Shown: in pieces, positions 43,601 to 55,572 of the stretch
Position numbering within the stretch: position 1 is the stretch's first letter
Layout: every line of letters begins with the position of its first letter
DNA from: Cichorium intybus
Lineage: Eukaryota > Streptophyta > Magnoliopsida > Asterales > Asteraceae
Assembly (NCBI GenBank): GCA_023525715.1
Contig: CM042012.1
Location: 121,349,798 to 121,413,797 of the forward strand
DNA: 64,000 bases
Reading direction: 5' to 3'
Program-made: the position numbers and the translations under genes
The notes under the pieces: model-generated
The model's database searches: none
What the model saw: the letters and a program-made list of their open reading frames with translations, nothing else
Told to the model about the DNA's origin: nothing

Positions 43601-44026
43601 CCATATCTGCAAGTTGGGAATACTCAGAGACCAAGCTATCACCCTATGGAGGTTTTAACTTTATTTTATTTTCTCCTACTTGATAAAAATTTGACATGAA
43701 ACGTATTCTAATTTTATTAAATTTTCAGGCATGTATAGATGTAGAGGGTCAAAGGTATTCCAAGAGGTTATATGAGAGACAAATTAAGGTGCTTCTTAAG
43801 GTTACGTGTCAACGCCCTCAAGAAAAAGAGGAGGATATTTTGAAAGTTTGCTTTTATTTTGTTTTTTTTTTAATTTATAACATTTTTTTACGTTTATAAT
43901 CTGTTATTTTTTGGAGCACTTACTTTTTATCTTTATTTTTGGCAGACAGTTGGTCACAATGCTTATGGTCAGGATCCTTATGCTATGGAATTTGGTATAA
44001 AAATTAGCCAGAATTTAGCCTCTGTA
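43601..44026 (+). pseudogene. Argonaute fragment (PAZ end and L2 linker)
   Basis: Three consecutive exons with introns. 43601-43651 reads PYLQVGNTQRPSYHPMEV. 43729-43845 reads DVEGQRYSKRLYERQIKVLL and KVTCQRPQEKEEDILK. 43946-44026 reads TVGHNAYGQDPYAMEFGIKI and SQNLASV. These are the end of the PAZ domain and linker 2 of plant AGO1-type proteins, the small-RNA effector. Donor and acceptor sites are present, so capture was from genomic DNA. The Mid and PIWI domains with the slicer residues are missing, and no start is present. Inside Helitron E. Which Argonaute clade cannot be told from this short piece; AGO1/AGO10/AGO5-like is likeliest. Confidence 0.9.
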
Positions 44027-44183
44027 GTATTAATGGAGACTGGGGTCATGGTTTTGACTCACGAAGATAGTCAGCATTTAGTTAGAACATGGAGAAAGTG
44101 TTGCAACTTACAAGTTGGTCCTTGTGTGTTTTCTTTCAACCACTAAAATATATGTATTCGGACGGATATACTTCTATCAAAAT

Positions 44184-44391
44184 ATTAAGCCCATTCTTTC
44201 TAAAAAAAGCCTTCTTTATAGAGTTATGAGATATGCTGAGGTGTCAAATGGAATACAGGTGTACCAGGAGGCATTTTGGAGACCTGGCACACAATACCCA
44301 ACTGTTGACACCTGGTTTACTTTGGATGTAAGTGGTGCTTCCTATTCTACAGGAAATGTGGTAAGAAATTAACTTAAAACGATTTTGATAA
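44184..44391 (+). other. Exon-like frame, unidentified captured gene
   Basis: The frame contains RVMRYAEVSNGIQVYQEAFW, then RPGTQYPTVDTWFTLDVSGA and SYSTGNVV. It looks like genuine former coding sequence (codon pattern, Pro/Gly/Trp placement) but I do not recognise the family. It lies about 160 bp after the Argonaute exons and is not part of Argonaute. Confidence 0.4.
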
Positions 44392-45056
44392 GACTATTAT
44401 CCTGTATCACATTTTAGTTGTGTTCTTGAACATGTAACCTAATGCATACATCATTTTAGGGGTTGTTTTTTATCAATCTAACTGCCGTGTTCAACGGACT
44501 TCATCCCCCTGAATGTCGATCGATACAAGGTAGCTACTCTCTCAGTGTCGCAATATTGCAATGGTGATTTTTACTCCGTGAAATAGATTCTTGAATTGGT
44601 ATTCGATCATTCTTTTTTTTTAACTTCCATTACTGTTTGTTGTTTTTGTTTCCAAAAGGTTTTTTTCAATTTTTGTTGCTTCAAAATAGAAAAAAGGAAA
44701 AAACATAGTTGGTGTTTTAATTTCTCTGTTTCTACATCTTTGAATTCTATCCAAACTCACGTCTTCTGTTTTTAGCTTTTTTCCTACATATATGGGAGGA
44801 CCATATAGATTAGGAACCAAGAAATACTTTCCAGAAATTTTTGCATTTTGAAAAGCATATGTAAATATGGAACAACAATACGAAATGAAGCAACATCCTG
44901 CAAATTAGGATATGCCATTGGTTTTTGTATGTTGTCTTGGGACAAATCTTCTAAAAAACGACATACAAAGTAATATTCAAATCCAATTAGCAATCTACTT
45001 ACATATCTTTAAAACTCCGAACTATGTTGAACGGAATATCCAAATTACCCTTCATG

Positions 45057-45090
45057 GGCCGTGCTCAGCACGGCCTTTGAACCGTACCTA

Positions 45091-45091
<1 letters not shown>
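45057..45091 (+). other. Helitron E 3' hairpin and CTAG terminus
   Basis: Perfect 8-bp stem with a 3-nt loop, 12 bases before CTAG; T and an (AT)n array follow. Confidence 0.85.

Positions 45092-45159
<68 letters not shown>
45092..45159. repeat. (TA)n microsatellite, about 34 units
   Basis: Pure array between Helitron E and MT-5. Confidence 0.95.
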
Positions 45160-45161
<2 letters not shown>

Positions 45162-46045
45162 TAGGTAGGTTCATTGGAGAACTCTCAAAAGGTAGAGAAC
45201 TGGAGGACAGATCTCATCCATTTATTATTTTGAATCTAGGGGCTGTGATTAATTGATGATTTTGAAATTAATAACATATTTATTTTAAATTAACTTAAAT
45301 TAAATTAAGAAAAATGTATTATAGTAATTGATTATTAACTTATTTTTATAAGTCCTACAATTTCTCCTTTTCTCTTTCAACTTTCTTCTCTCTACATTTA
45401 TATATACTGCCGATCTCTCCTTTATCACTCGCAAACCCTAATTCTCCCCATCGACACACCTCATCGCTGCCACTGCTATATTGTTTCAGAATAGCAATTG
45501 CTATGGCCGGCGGTGGAATTCCGACGGTATGCTATTCTAATATAATACAACTTCTAAATGCACAAAACGATCATCATTTCATATTTGCCGGTTTCTTTTA
45601 CGTGCCCTGGCAAGAATAAAGTTCCCTTTTTCCTGGTGAAAGATTTTCATTGGGACCCACACCACCAACGTACAACGATCCACTGCAGTAGACACAAGTT
45701 TCCGTACAACAAGAGTCTTGCCTCCTACAACAAAGGGTAAAACATCCAAGTTAGTTCCACCACCAGAAAGACTCAAAGACGAGAATGTGTAGGGCTCAAT
45801 TATATTATTTAGATTCGGTGTAGGTGCTTGTGTTCTGAAGGGACAACAACCGTTGCTACTCTGTCTACATCTCTCTCTCAACAGCCATTTCTACTCGTTC
45901 TAGATTCGGTATAGGTGGATTGTGGGAAGTCTTTTTCTTCAACAAAACACAAATCATAGAACAATAATTCGTGTTTTCCATGTGGGCTTCCTTTTGATTT
46001 CATATTTCCATAATCTTTTGCCGATAGAGCTCTGTTCTTGATGTG

Positions 46046-46403
46046 ATGGGAGAAGAGAAGGGTGAAGTTCTTGAAGCTGTGCTGAAGGAGACTGTGGATT
46101 TGGTAATTGATCTGTGTTGATTCTAAATTTGCTCTTATTTTTGTGAAATCTTGTTTTTTAGCTATTGGGTTTGACTAATTTATGCAGGAAAGCATACCCA
46201 TTGAAGAAGTTTTTGAGAATTTAAGATGTACCAAAGAGGGTCTCACCAGTTCTGCTGCTCAAGAACGATTAGGCATTTTTGGACATAACAAGCTCGAAGA
46301 GAAGAAGGTATTTAAACTTTGTTACTGAATGTTTTTTTTGCAGTCTACTCTAACAGGTGAGTCACTTCCTGTAACAAAAGGCCCGGGGGACGGTGTGTAC
46401 TCC
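46046..46403 (+). pseudogene. Plasma-membrane H+-ATPase fragment
   Basis: Exon 46046-46102 starts at ATG with MGEEKGEVLEAVLKETVDL before GTAATT. Exon 46188-46307 reads ESIPIEEVFENLRCTKEGLT, then SSAAQERLGIFGHNKLEEKK before GTATTT. The third block, 46344-46403 after TTTGCAG, reads STLTGESLPVTKGPGDGVYS. The first two are the cytosolic N-terminus of plant P-type proton pumps (AHA/PMA); the third is the TGES motif of the actuator domain, which in intact genes is separated by several exons. The middle exons, the DKTG phosphorylation domain and all membrane segments after it are missing. So it is an internally deleted capture in MT-5. Confidence 0.9.
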
Positions 46404-46811
46404 GAAATTCCTGGTCAAAAAATATTTTTTTGTTAGTTTTCATTGCATGTGGTTGTGTATTCACATGCTCATATTTTTCCTTGCCGTGTGATTGGACTTA
46501 AGGTAAGAATTACTTTAATGATTTTCATATTTAGATTGTTTTATGGCTAATAACCAATAACTCTTTTTATGGTATGCCATCCACTCATTAAGTAACATTT
46601 TAAAATTTCATTTGCAGGGCTAACTAGAAATGGCAAGGTTGTTTATGCTGTGAAGGTTCATGGAAATTAAAGAAAACAAAAGAGCAGGACTTTCAGACGG
46701 AAGAAACCAAATTAAAAGTTGCAAATATAAATTATTTTCTTTAAATGTCGATTTAATAAGTGATCATTCTTTTAATGACACTGCTAATTTATGTGCCACT
46801 GCACCCTTTAA

Positions 46812-47740
46812 TCATTAATGATTATAACCGAAGGTTTTGATCATTAATGATTATAACCCTAGGCTTTGGATATACTACAAAAGATAAAAGCACCAACAGT
46901 AAATTTGCAGTGTGAATCATTGGTGATTAACACTGTAACTGTGTATTTGTGTTAAAAGTATTTTTATGTGTTAATCATTGATGATTATAACTATAATCAT
47001 TGGTGATTATAACTAAAATCATTGATAATTATATCAACGAAGTTGGGGCTAGCCCACTTGGCTAACAAGGTGATATACTAACAGGGAGGTCATGGGTTCT
47101 AAACCTGGCACTAACATAACAAGGAGAAGTTTAGGAGTAGGATAGATTTGCCATTCTAAAAAAAATAAAAAAAAAAAAAATTATATCAACGAACTGTTTA
47201 TTCCGTTATATTCATTGATGATTATATCAACATACTATTTATTTTTCCTTTATGTATGACTGCATAATTCTTATTCATTAATGAATATGATTAAATTGAC
47301 AGTCTGGTTATATTCATTGATAATTATACGTGTTATTTATTAATGATTATTAGTATTATTCATTGATGATTACGTGTCATTTTATGCATTTATCCTTTGT
47401 TTATTCACATGATTTTTATGCATTTTGAATGTAGATTTTTCAGAGCATTGGAGTTGTATAAATGAGAAGTCGAAGCAGTCTATTTCAAGTCAAAAGATAT
47501 AGCACAACAACATAGTTCTTTCATCATTTATGATTAAAATTGTATTGTTTTTAATTATTTATGTCTAAAACTATATTGTATTTTTTTCCCTTTTTATGTT
47601 CTATAATCATTCATGAATATAAATGTAGTTAACTTTTTTGTATATATACATTGTCCTGTATTCATTTATGATTACACATGTATTTCATATTTTATATCTA
47701 TATTATACTTTATTCATTCATGATTACAAACCTTTTTTTG
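46812..47740. repeat. Array of ATCATTAATGATTATAAC-type palindromes
   Basis: A dozen or so degenerate copies of ATCATTAATGAT or ATTCATTGATGATTAT are spread irregularly over about 900 bp of MT-5. Nearly the same word recurs in MT-6 at 49380-50290, which ties the two elements together. Confidence 0.75.
47042..47178 (+). mobile_element. tRNA-derived SINE, about 137 bp
   Basis: An A box TAGCCCACTTGG (47050-47061) and B box GGTTCTAAACC (47095-47105) are spaced as in pol III promoters. The body ends in an A-rich tail (about 47157-47178). A perfect 15-bp target duplication AATTATATCAACGAA flanks it (47027-47041 and 47179-47193). It inserted into the palindrome array of MT-5. Very short for a plant SINE but complete by these criteria. 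Confidence 0.88.
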
Positions 47741-47752
47741 AATAAAAAGTCA

Positions 47753-47930
47753 CTAACACGTTGAATTATAAAAAAAAACACTTTTTTTGAATAAAAATCC
47801 TATTAAATGATAATTTATTCTATTACTAATCAAATCCCTAGATTTTAGATAACTATTAATCAAATCCCTAGATTTTAGGTAACTAGTAATCAAATCCCTA
47901 GATTTTAGGAAATTATCAATTAATTTATTA
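47753..47930. repeat. Tandem repeat of AATCAAATCCCTAGATTTTA
   Basis: Three copies of a unit of about 31 bp containing CAAATCCCTAGATTTTAG lie just inside the right end of MT-5 (about 47827-47910). Confidence 0.75.
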
Positions 47931-48039
47931 TATATTAATTTAACTAAATTACACAATTACTAATGTGCCCTTATGAAATGATTGGTCCAGAATCGGTCTC
48001 CAGTTCTCCACCTTTTTATTGGTACTCCATATAACCCTT

Positions 48040-48041
<2 letters not shown>

Positions 48042-48122
<81 letters not shown>
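48042..48122. repeat. (AT)n microsatellite, about 40 units
   Basis: Pure array between MT-5 and MT-6. Confidence 0.95.
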
Positions 48123-48125
<3 letters not shown>

Positions 48126-48369
48126 GTAGGATAAAATGAGGAGGGTTAAAAGGTTGAGAAAGTGAGAAAGAATCTGGACCATTTAGATTCTCAGATCAAG
48201 GGCTGATATGATTGTGTCATTTATGTAAATATATAAAAGTGAAGGTGTTCAAAACAAATAATAAATTGCTGGTAATGTTATATTGAGTATTTTGCATATC
48301 AATTTTATTTAGTATTCCATAATTTAAGTCTTTTCAATTTGGAAAGTTATGATCCAAAATCAATTTTCC

Positions 48370-48745
48370 CTTATTCTCTCTCTCTCTCTCTCTCTCTAAA
48401 ACCCTAGCTGATGCACAACTCAACACTTCAACCCATCGTTTTTTAATTAGGGTTCATCGACCCATCAGTCGTTCCATACATCGTCTTCCCCATTTGCCAT
48501 CAATTTCTACAGCTAACGAAATCATCACCACCATTATCCACGGTCACCACCTTCACAAATGTTTGCCATCAATTCCAATATATCTTTATTTCTTTCTTCT
48601 AACCACCGCCTTTACAAAGCCTGTTAAGTTGATGAATATAACTTGCGAATCTAATTTAAAGTTGGTTGTACACAAAAACCCATGCGTATTCTCATGAATG
48701 GTGGTTAACAAGCGGTGGCTATCTCTTTTTTCGTTGACGGTAAGC
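48370..48745 (+). other. Leader-like segment captured in MT-6 (left half)
   Basis: A (TC)n tract (48377-48398) followed by TAAAACCCTAGCTGATG and GGGTTCATCGACCC resembles a plant 5' untranslated region with introns. No protein recognisable. Confidence 0.4.
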
Positions 48746-49379
48746 ATCTTTTTTTCTTTATTTATTGTTTCAAATGCTTTCATAATCTCTAAACAAATTA
48801 ATGGATTTTGGATATTTGTCTGACACGCTATTCTTGATGTAGTTAAACTAAAAAGCTATGGAAAAGTAGGTTTTACGATGGATTAATTCATAAACAAACT
48901 ATTTCATTGATGGTTGTATCCGAAAATAATATATTATACACTAAATAACTTCAATGGCCATTTAAAGTTGTATTTTCTGTGTATGAATTCACCAAAACTT
49001 GTTAAAAACGTTTTATTTTTCATAATTAAATATGTTGTTTTTAATATGCTAACAAAATACAAGTTTTTGTGGTATGTAAAAGATAACAAATAATCATTCT
49101 AATCACTGGATGATACAATCCGTCTCAAGGAAATCAGCAATAGGTGTATGCATGGTGGATTATCAATATATCATTTTATATAAAAAGTTCAATAAGTAAT
49201 TACTTAAAAATATTTTTCATTTTATGTTAGTGTTGGAAATATTTTAAACTCCAACAATACAAAATTTTATATTTCTAATACATAAGAATACCAATCACTT
49301 GATCATAATAATTATTATATATCTGATGATTAATCACTTAGTTTTATGTTAACGTTGCTATTTTTGTAAATGGTTATTC

Positions 49380-50300
49380 TTCAATTTTCATTAATGATTA
49401 CACACGATTTTAAATTTTGAAACCATATACTAGTTTGTTAATCATTAGTGACTAACGGAAGGTAAATGGTAGAAGGCAAATTACACTATAATTATTGTTC
49501 ACTTGTATTCATTAATGATTATATGTGTCATTCATTGATGTATAATTGTTGTATGTATTTTTTTGTTAATTATTGATATTGATGATTATAACTATAATCA
49601 TTGACGATTATAACTAGAATTATTGATGATTATAAATATAATTGCATAAATAATTAGAACATCGGTTATAATCATTTCTGATTATAACTTTAGCTAGGTT
49701 TAATATGGTCATTAATCATTTATGTTTAATATGGTTATGATCATGTTCTGATATCCTTGAATTTGATTTTGCAGCCGTGTATCCAAGAACAACAATGATC
49801 ATGGTGTCTCATCTTTTTTCATGTATGGTGTAACAAGAAAATTCGAAGCAAACACAACGATGTATGAATTCATTTATTGTTACAATTATATTCATTAATA
49901 AATATAACATGAAATGTTGGAATTTAGATGTAACTTTTATTTTGTTAATGTTTATTAAATTATAGTTCGAGGTGTAGTCATCTATGATTATAATTAGAGG
50001 TGTTTTTATTCATTCATGTAACATTTATTTTGTTTTATTCATTTGTGATTAAAGCTAAACTAGTTTTTTTCTTGTACATTGTCTTTTATTCATTAATGAT
50101 TACAAATGTATTGTTTCCTTTTTATCTTTGTGTTATGATTACAATTGTATTAAATTTTTATATTTTTTTACCGTATTCAATTTAGTATTCATTGTTAATT
50201 GTAATCATTCATGATTAACATAATCATATTAAATATAATTTTTAAAAATTCTCAAAAAATTCATTTTTATGTATATTTTATTCATCCATGATTGAAACCG
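49380..50300. repeat. ATTCATTAATGATTA array of MT-6
   Basis: Many degenerate copies of TTCATTAATGATTACAAATG or ATAATCATTGATGATTATAA, the same word family as 46812-47740. Confidence 0.72.
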
Positions 50301-50521
50301 TGAAAAAGAATAAACAAACTATTAAAATTTCGAATTTTGAAAAAAGAATTGATAAAAATATTTTTTTATTTTCAATTAATAAAATAACAAAAAAAATCAA
50401 TTAATTCATTTATTTTAGGTAACAGCAATCGTAATCTCTATAATCATGGAAACTGAATAAATTAATCTCATGATTATAGGAAAACATAATTATTTAGTAT
50501 TTTTAATTAATTAGTCATATT

Positions 50522-50615
50522 GTAAAATTACTATAATATCACTATAAAATGATTGGTCCATAATCATTTTCACGTAAAATTACTATAATATCCCTAGGAA
50601 CCAATCCTTGACCAC
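50522..50615. repeat. Tandem copies of an MT terminus motif
   Basis: GTAAAATTACTATAATATC occurs at about 50522 and again at 50575. The first is followed by GATTGGTCC (the reverse of GGACCAATC), the second by CCAATCCTTGACC. This marks an internal end of one MT element or a duplication of its subterminal region. Confidence 0.65.
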
Positions 50616-50754
50616 TAGATCATAAAAATGGATGGTTAAGATGCAAGGTGGCAATTTTGTAATTTATATTAATTTCAATGGTGTATTTGACTTTTTTAAA
50701 AAGAAATTAAGGGTAGATTTGACCTAACAAAAAAATCGGATCCTACAAAACAGG

Positions 50755-50965
50755 GAACTCCCCAATTTACGTGAAACGGCTTCCCTCTCTTTCTTCACTC
50801 TCTCGATCTCTCTTTCTCTCACACCGTCCTCCTCCCTCTCTCACGTCGGATTGCAAATCGGCTCCGAAACCCTAGACATCGCAGCACCTTTGCAAGATCG
50901 TAGTCCAACAGCATCGAGGATTCTTTCTACTACATCTAAACATTAAAGTTAATGCAATACTTTCT
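50755..50965 (+). other. Leader-like segment captured in MT-6 (right half)
   Basis: CT-rich sequence (CTCTCTCGATCTCTCTTTCT, CACCGTCCTCCTCCCTCTC) then GAAACCCTAGACATCGCAGC, again like a plant 5' untranslated region. No product recognised. Confidence 0.4.
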
Positions 50966-51859
50966 TCAATCGATCTTTCTTATCTTTCTCGCTGGTTGCA
51001 ACAAGTACGCACACCTCATATGTGATCGGAGATCTGTAATTCCGTTATATATGTGTCCATACGTGATCGGGAATCGAGTATTAAGTATGTTGCTTCCGCA
51101 TGATGGTACCAAAAATCCTTCCTGAAAAAAAAAAAAACATGTCACCGTGAGAAAAAGTTGAAAAACGAACAAATAATGTTCGATTTTTTTTTTCTTTTTT
51201 TCGAATTTAATCTTAAACCCAGTAATGTTGATTATGAATAATAGTTTATTTATTTACCTTCACTGCGGGCTTAACAAGATTCACCAAATTAATAAGCAGT
51301 TTAAGCGAAACTCCCTTCTTTCCCTGCAAGATGATAAAAATCCAAGAGGTCATTCATTTGTGCGTGAATTAACAATTCAAAGAAGTCTAAAACATGAGTA
51401 TTTGTTATGCTTATTTTGACAATTTGTAATGCTTATTTCGATTACCGGTGTAATTTGAAAAAATGAAAGAAAAAGTTTTCGATTACCGGTGTAATTTGTA
51501 ATGCTTATTTCGAATCATGGGGTTAGATACCCCTTCTCCAAGAACTAGTACTCGAAGGTACAAGCTTCTCAATTAAATGAATATAACTAATGCAAAAAAG
51601 AAAGTGGTGGAGGTGTCAGAAGAGTGGTCTTTGTTTTTATGCATTATAGTGATCATTTGAAAAAAATATGCAAAAGTGTTCGTTGTTTGACTAGGGAAAT
51701 AGACATGCTTTTATTTTGTTGGTATATGGCACCATAACCATGGATGAGTTGTACAATTTGACATGCCGATACCTTCTTGACCTCTATAAATATTTATGGG
51801 TTATTGGATTGTACTGTAGTTATCGTTTTTAATGTTTAAAACTATATAAATACATCAAT

Positions 51860-52345
51860 GCTTGGAGCAAGAACATATATGCCCTTGTTCATATATGTTT
51901 ATTTGTTCATGTACGTATGTGCACATTTGGGTTAAATTGTCAAATTACAAATACATAGGTGTCACCATTGTGCATATATACATATATTCTGTATGTTTGT
52001 GTATATATGCATATATTCCGTATGTTTGTGCATATATGCATATATTCCGTATGTACATAAGTTTATATATTTTCACATGTATATATATGCATTTGTGCAT
52101 ATGAGCACATGTGTACGTGCATGTAAGTGCATATGTGCATATATGTATGTGCATATGTACATATGTGCATATATATGTATATGCATTTATGCATATGCGT
52201 ATGTACAAATATGCATATCTGCATATATATATGAATATAAGCATTTTTATACATATGCCAATGTATGTATGTATATATGTGCATTTTATGTGTATGTGTA
52301 TGCTAACATGTGCATATGTACGTATGTGGTCATATATATGCATTT
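51860..52345. repeat. Array of TATGCATATATGTGCATATG words
   Basis: Nearly 500 bp of alternating purine-pyrimidine sequence built from ATGCATAT, GTGCATATGTAC and TATATGCAT. It is largely self-complementary, so it can form cruciforms and is prone to Z-DNA. It stands where the other MT elements have their palindrome arrays. Confidence 0.75.
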
Positions 52346-53005
52346 TTTATGAAACTTTTTCAACATAAATTTTTATTCATTTTTATTAAAGTTTTGTAGA
52401 TTTTGAAGACTTTGCCGACTAATTCGAAGAAGTGAAGATAAACCAAAGACTACATGACAATTAAGGATGAACAAATGAAGACTTTGTTTTTTAATAAAAT
52501 GGTTTTGCTTATGCTTCGTGTTCGAATATTTATGTGAATTTTATTTCTTTTTAAATTTTATGGTTGTATAACATCCGAATATTATGAAATATGGATATTT
52601 TGTGTGTTTTTTATGAACAATTCTCGAATGTGTACATATGCATTTTTGCATATATAATGCAAAAACGTAAATAACTATATATGCATTCTGTTAAAAAAAT
52701 GTCATATCATAAATCTGATTATAAAAATCAAATCAAAAATCTAGTTTTTTTAAAATTAAAATTCTGATTTTTTTAAATATTTCAAAAATCTATTTATATA
52801 TATTTTGAAAATTTCCTTCTTTTTAAATTCAAAAATTTGAATTATAGTAGCCTTAATTTTAGGAGATGGTTATTATTGTTGCCAAAAATAAAAAAATCCA
52901 GAATAAAATTAGTTTTGTTAAATGACTATCAAGCCCTTTTATGATTCAACCAATTAGAAAGAGTTCTCTGGTTCTCATGAAAAAAAGGGTTCTCATTTGA
53001 TCTTG

Positions 53006-54056
<1,051 letters not shown>

Positions 54057-55572
54057 ATGAACATTGAAAACCAAGTAGCCGATCCATTGTTTGAAACAAA
54101 TATAAATGAAGATCAGTTGTTTGAAACACATATACATGAAGAAATTGATGAAGATAGTTATTTCGAATCAACATCTGAATCAACGAAAATAAATGATGAT
54201 GTTGTGGATCATGCATGTGACGCTGGTGAAAGTAATGAATTAGGTATTATGGGAAAGGTTTTTGATACACCTGAAGAAGCATACACATTTTACAATGATT
54301 ATTCATTTTTACATGGATTTGGTATACGCATTCAAAGCACATATAAAAATAAGATAACAAAGGAGCAGTATCAAAAGATATATGTATGCAACAAAGAAGG
54401 TTTTAAATGGTTGGATGACAATATTGATAAAAAACGTCGCAGAGATGTTAGAACCGGATGCAAAGCAATGATTCGGATTTCAAAACAGAAGGATGGGAAA
54501 TGGTTTGTAGACATGTTTAATGACACACACAATCATGATTTGAGCTTGACGCCAACAAAGGTGATGAAACATCGATCTCATGGGAAGTTCCACCGTTCAA
54601 TGGAATGTAAATACCTTATGGTGGAACTTGGTCAAGCAGGGTTGAAGCCTTGTTAGGTTAAAAAGGCTATTAATGCAATGAAGACATCAGATGAAGCCGG
54701 TGTTACTTCAAAGCAATGTGCTGATGTCTTATCCGAGCAACAAAAACAATATAGAGGAAAGGTGTTTTATGGACTTATAAAGCATTTCTAAGATAAAGCA
54801 TTAGTGGATAATGATTAGTATTTTGTCGTGGACATATCTGATGATGGGTGTCCTCGGAATATCTTTTGGGCTGATGGAAGATCAAGAGATGCATGTACTA
54901 AGTTTGGAGATGTTCTTGTGTTCGATGTCACTTATATGACAAACAAATTCAAGATGCCATTTTCTCCTTTTGTAGGGGTGAATCATCATGGGCAATCTAT
55001 ACTTTTTGGTGGAGCTTTGCTAGAAAACGAAAAAGAAGAAACGTTTGAATGGCTATTTGAGAATTTCCTAAAATGTATGTTTAGCAAGTACCCGAAGGTA
55101 ATTATTACTGATCAAGACAAAGCTATGGGTAATACGATAAAAAAAGTGTTTCCAAACACTCGACACCGCTTTTGTGCATGGCATATTAAAAAGCATGAGT
55201 CAGAACACCTTCGACCATTTGTTGCCCGTTATAGTGATTTTCAGGAATCATATAGAGATTGGGTAAACAGTGACACCATTGAAGAATTTGAAACCAAGTG
55301 GGAAGTTATGCGTGGTAAATATAAACTAGAAACTAATTGTCAATTCGAGTACCATGTTGAATGAATTCGTACTACAATATGATAAAGCAGTTGAGTCTCA
55401 AAGGGCCTCCGAAGAAGATGAAGACTTCAAGACTATGAACTCGAGGGCAATTCTTTCTTCTGTGCATCCAATTGAAGCAAAAGCAGGCGAGTGCTATACT
55501 AGAAAAGTTTTTGAGATATTTAAAAAAGAATGGTTGGAAGCCACTAGCAATTTAACTCATGAGACTTTTGAC
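54057..55572 (+). pseudogene. FAR1/FHY3-type MULE transposase-derived protein, broken
   Basis: From the ATG at 54057 (MNIENQVADPLFETN) the frame encodes a FAR1 DNA-binding domain: EEAYTFYNDYSFLHGFGIRI, the Cys of YVCNKEG and TGCKAM, and the HNH of DTHNHDL. A MULE transposase domain follows, with Asp in VFDVTYMTNKFKMPFSPFVG, Asp in VIITDQDKAM and the CAWHIKKH motif. Three in-frame stops (54654, about 54789 and 54816) interrupt it. Near 55350 a deletion of roughly 60 codons and a frame change remove the part with the third acidic residue (GRSES region). The C-terminal piece runs FVLQYDKAVESQRA to RKVFEIFKKEW. The gene is then cut by an LTR element at 55573. FAR1 proteins are domesticated Mutator transposases; whether this was a host gene or an element transposase is open. 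Confidence 0.9.

Larger units (their letters stand above)
35844..45091 (+). mobile_element. Helitron E, 9.2 kb (about 3.95 kb without the nested copia)
   Basis: The start TCATTATTATATATAATCACC follows A of the array. The end is a perfect 8-bp hairpin GGCCGTGC-TCA-GCACGGCC (45057-45075), then TTTGAACCGTAC and CTAG at 45088-45091, followed by T and (AT)n. It carries Argonaute exons (43.6-44.0 kb), an unassigned exon (44.2-44.4 kb), further exon-like pieces (36.3-36.95 kb), and a copia element inserted at 36997. No Rep/helicase was found. Pairing of this 5' with this 3' end is supported by the lack of any other CTAG hairpin between. Confidence 0.72.
45160..48041. mobile_element. MT-5: 2.9-kb inverted-end element carrying H+-ATPase exons
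   Basis: The left end has GGTAGGTAGGTTC, then AGGTAGAGAACTGGAGGACA. The reverse complement of the right end has AAAGGTGGAGAACTGGAGAC, then TCTGGACCAATCATTTCATA and AGGGCACATTAGTAATT. Both ends sit on (AT)n arrays. A captured promoter-like leader (TTATATATACTGCC at about 45400, CAAACCCTAATTC), a tiny exon MAGGGIPT with a GTATGC donor (45503) and H+-ATPase exons fill the left half. A palindrome array and a SINE fill the right half. No transposase. Confidence 0.75.

Noticed and set aside
47042..47178. A tRNA gene
   Set aside because: A and B boxes are present, but no cloverleaf, and the A-rich tail and target duplication mark a SINE.
51524..51556. A small-subunit rRNA-like word GGGGTTAGATACCCC
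   Set aside because: Isolated 15-base resemblance; the flanks do not continue as rRNA or organelle DNA.
51862..52368. His/Tyr/Ile/Cys-rich frames on both strands
   Set aside because: They overlap each other in all frames and follow from the TATGCATA palindrome array.
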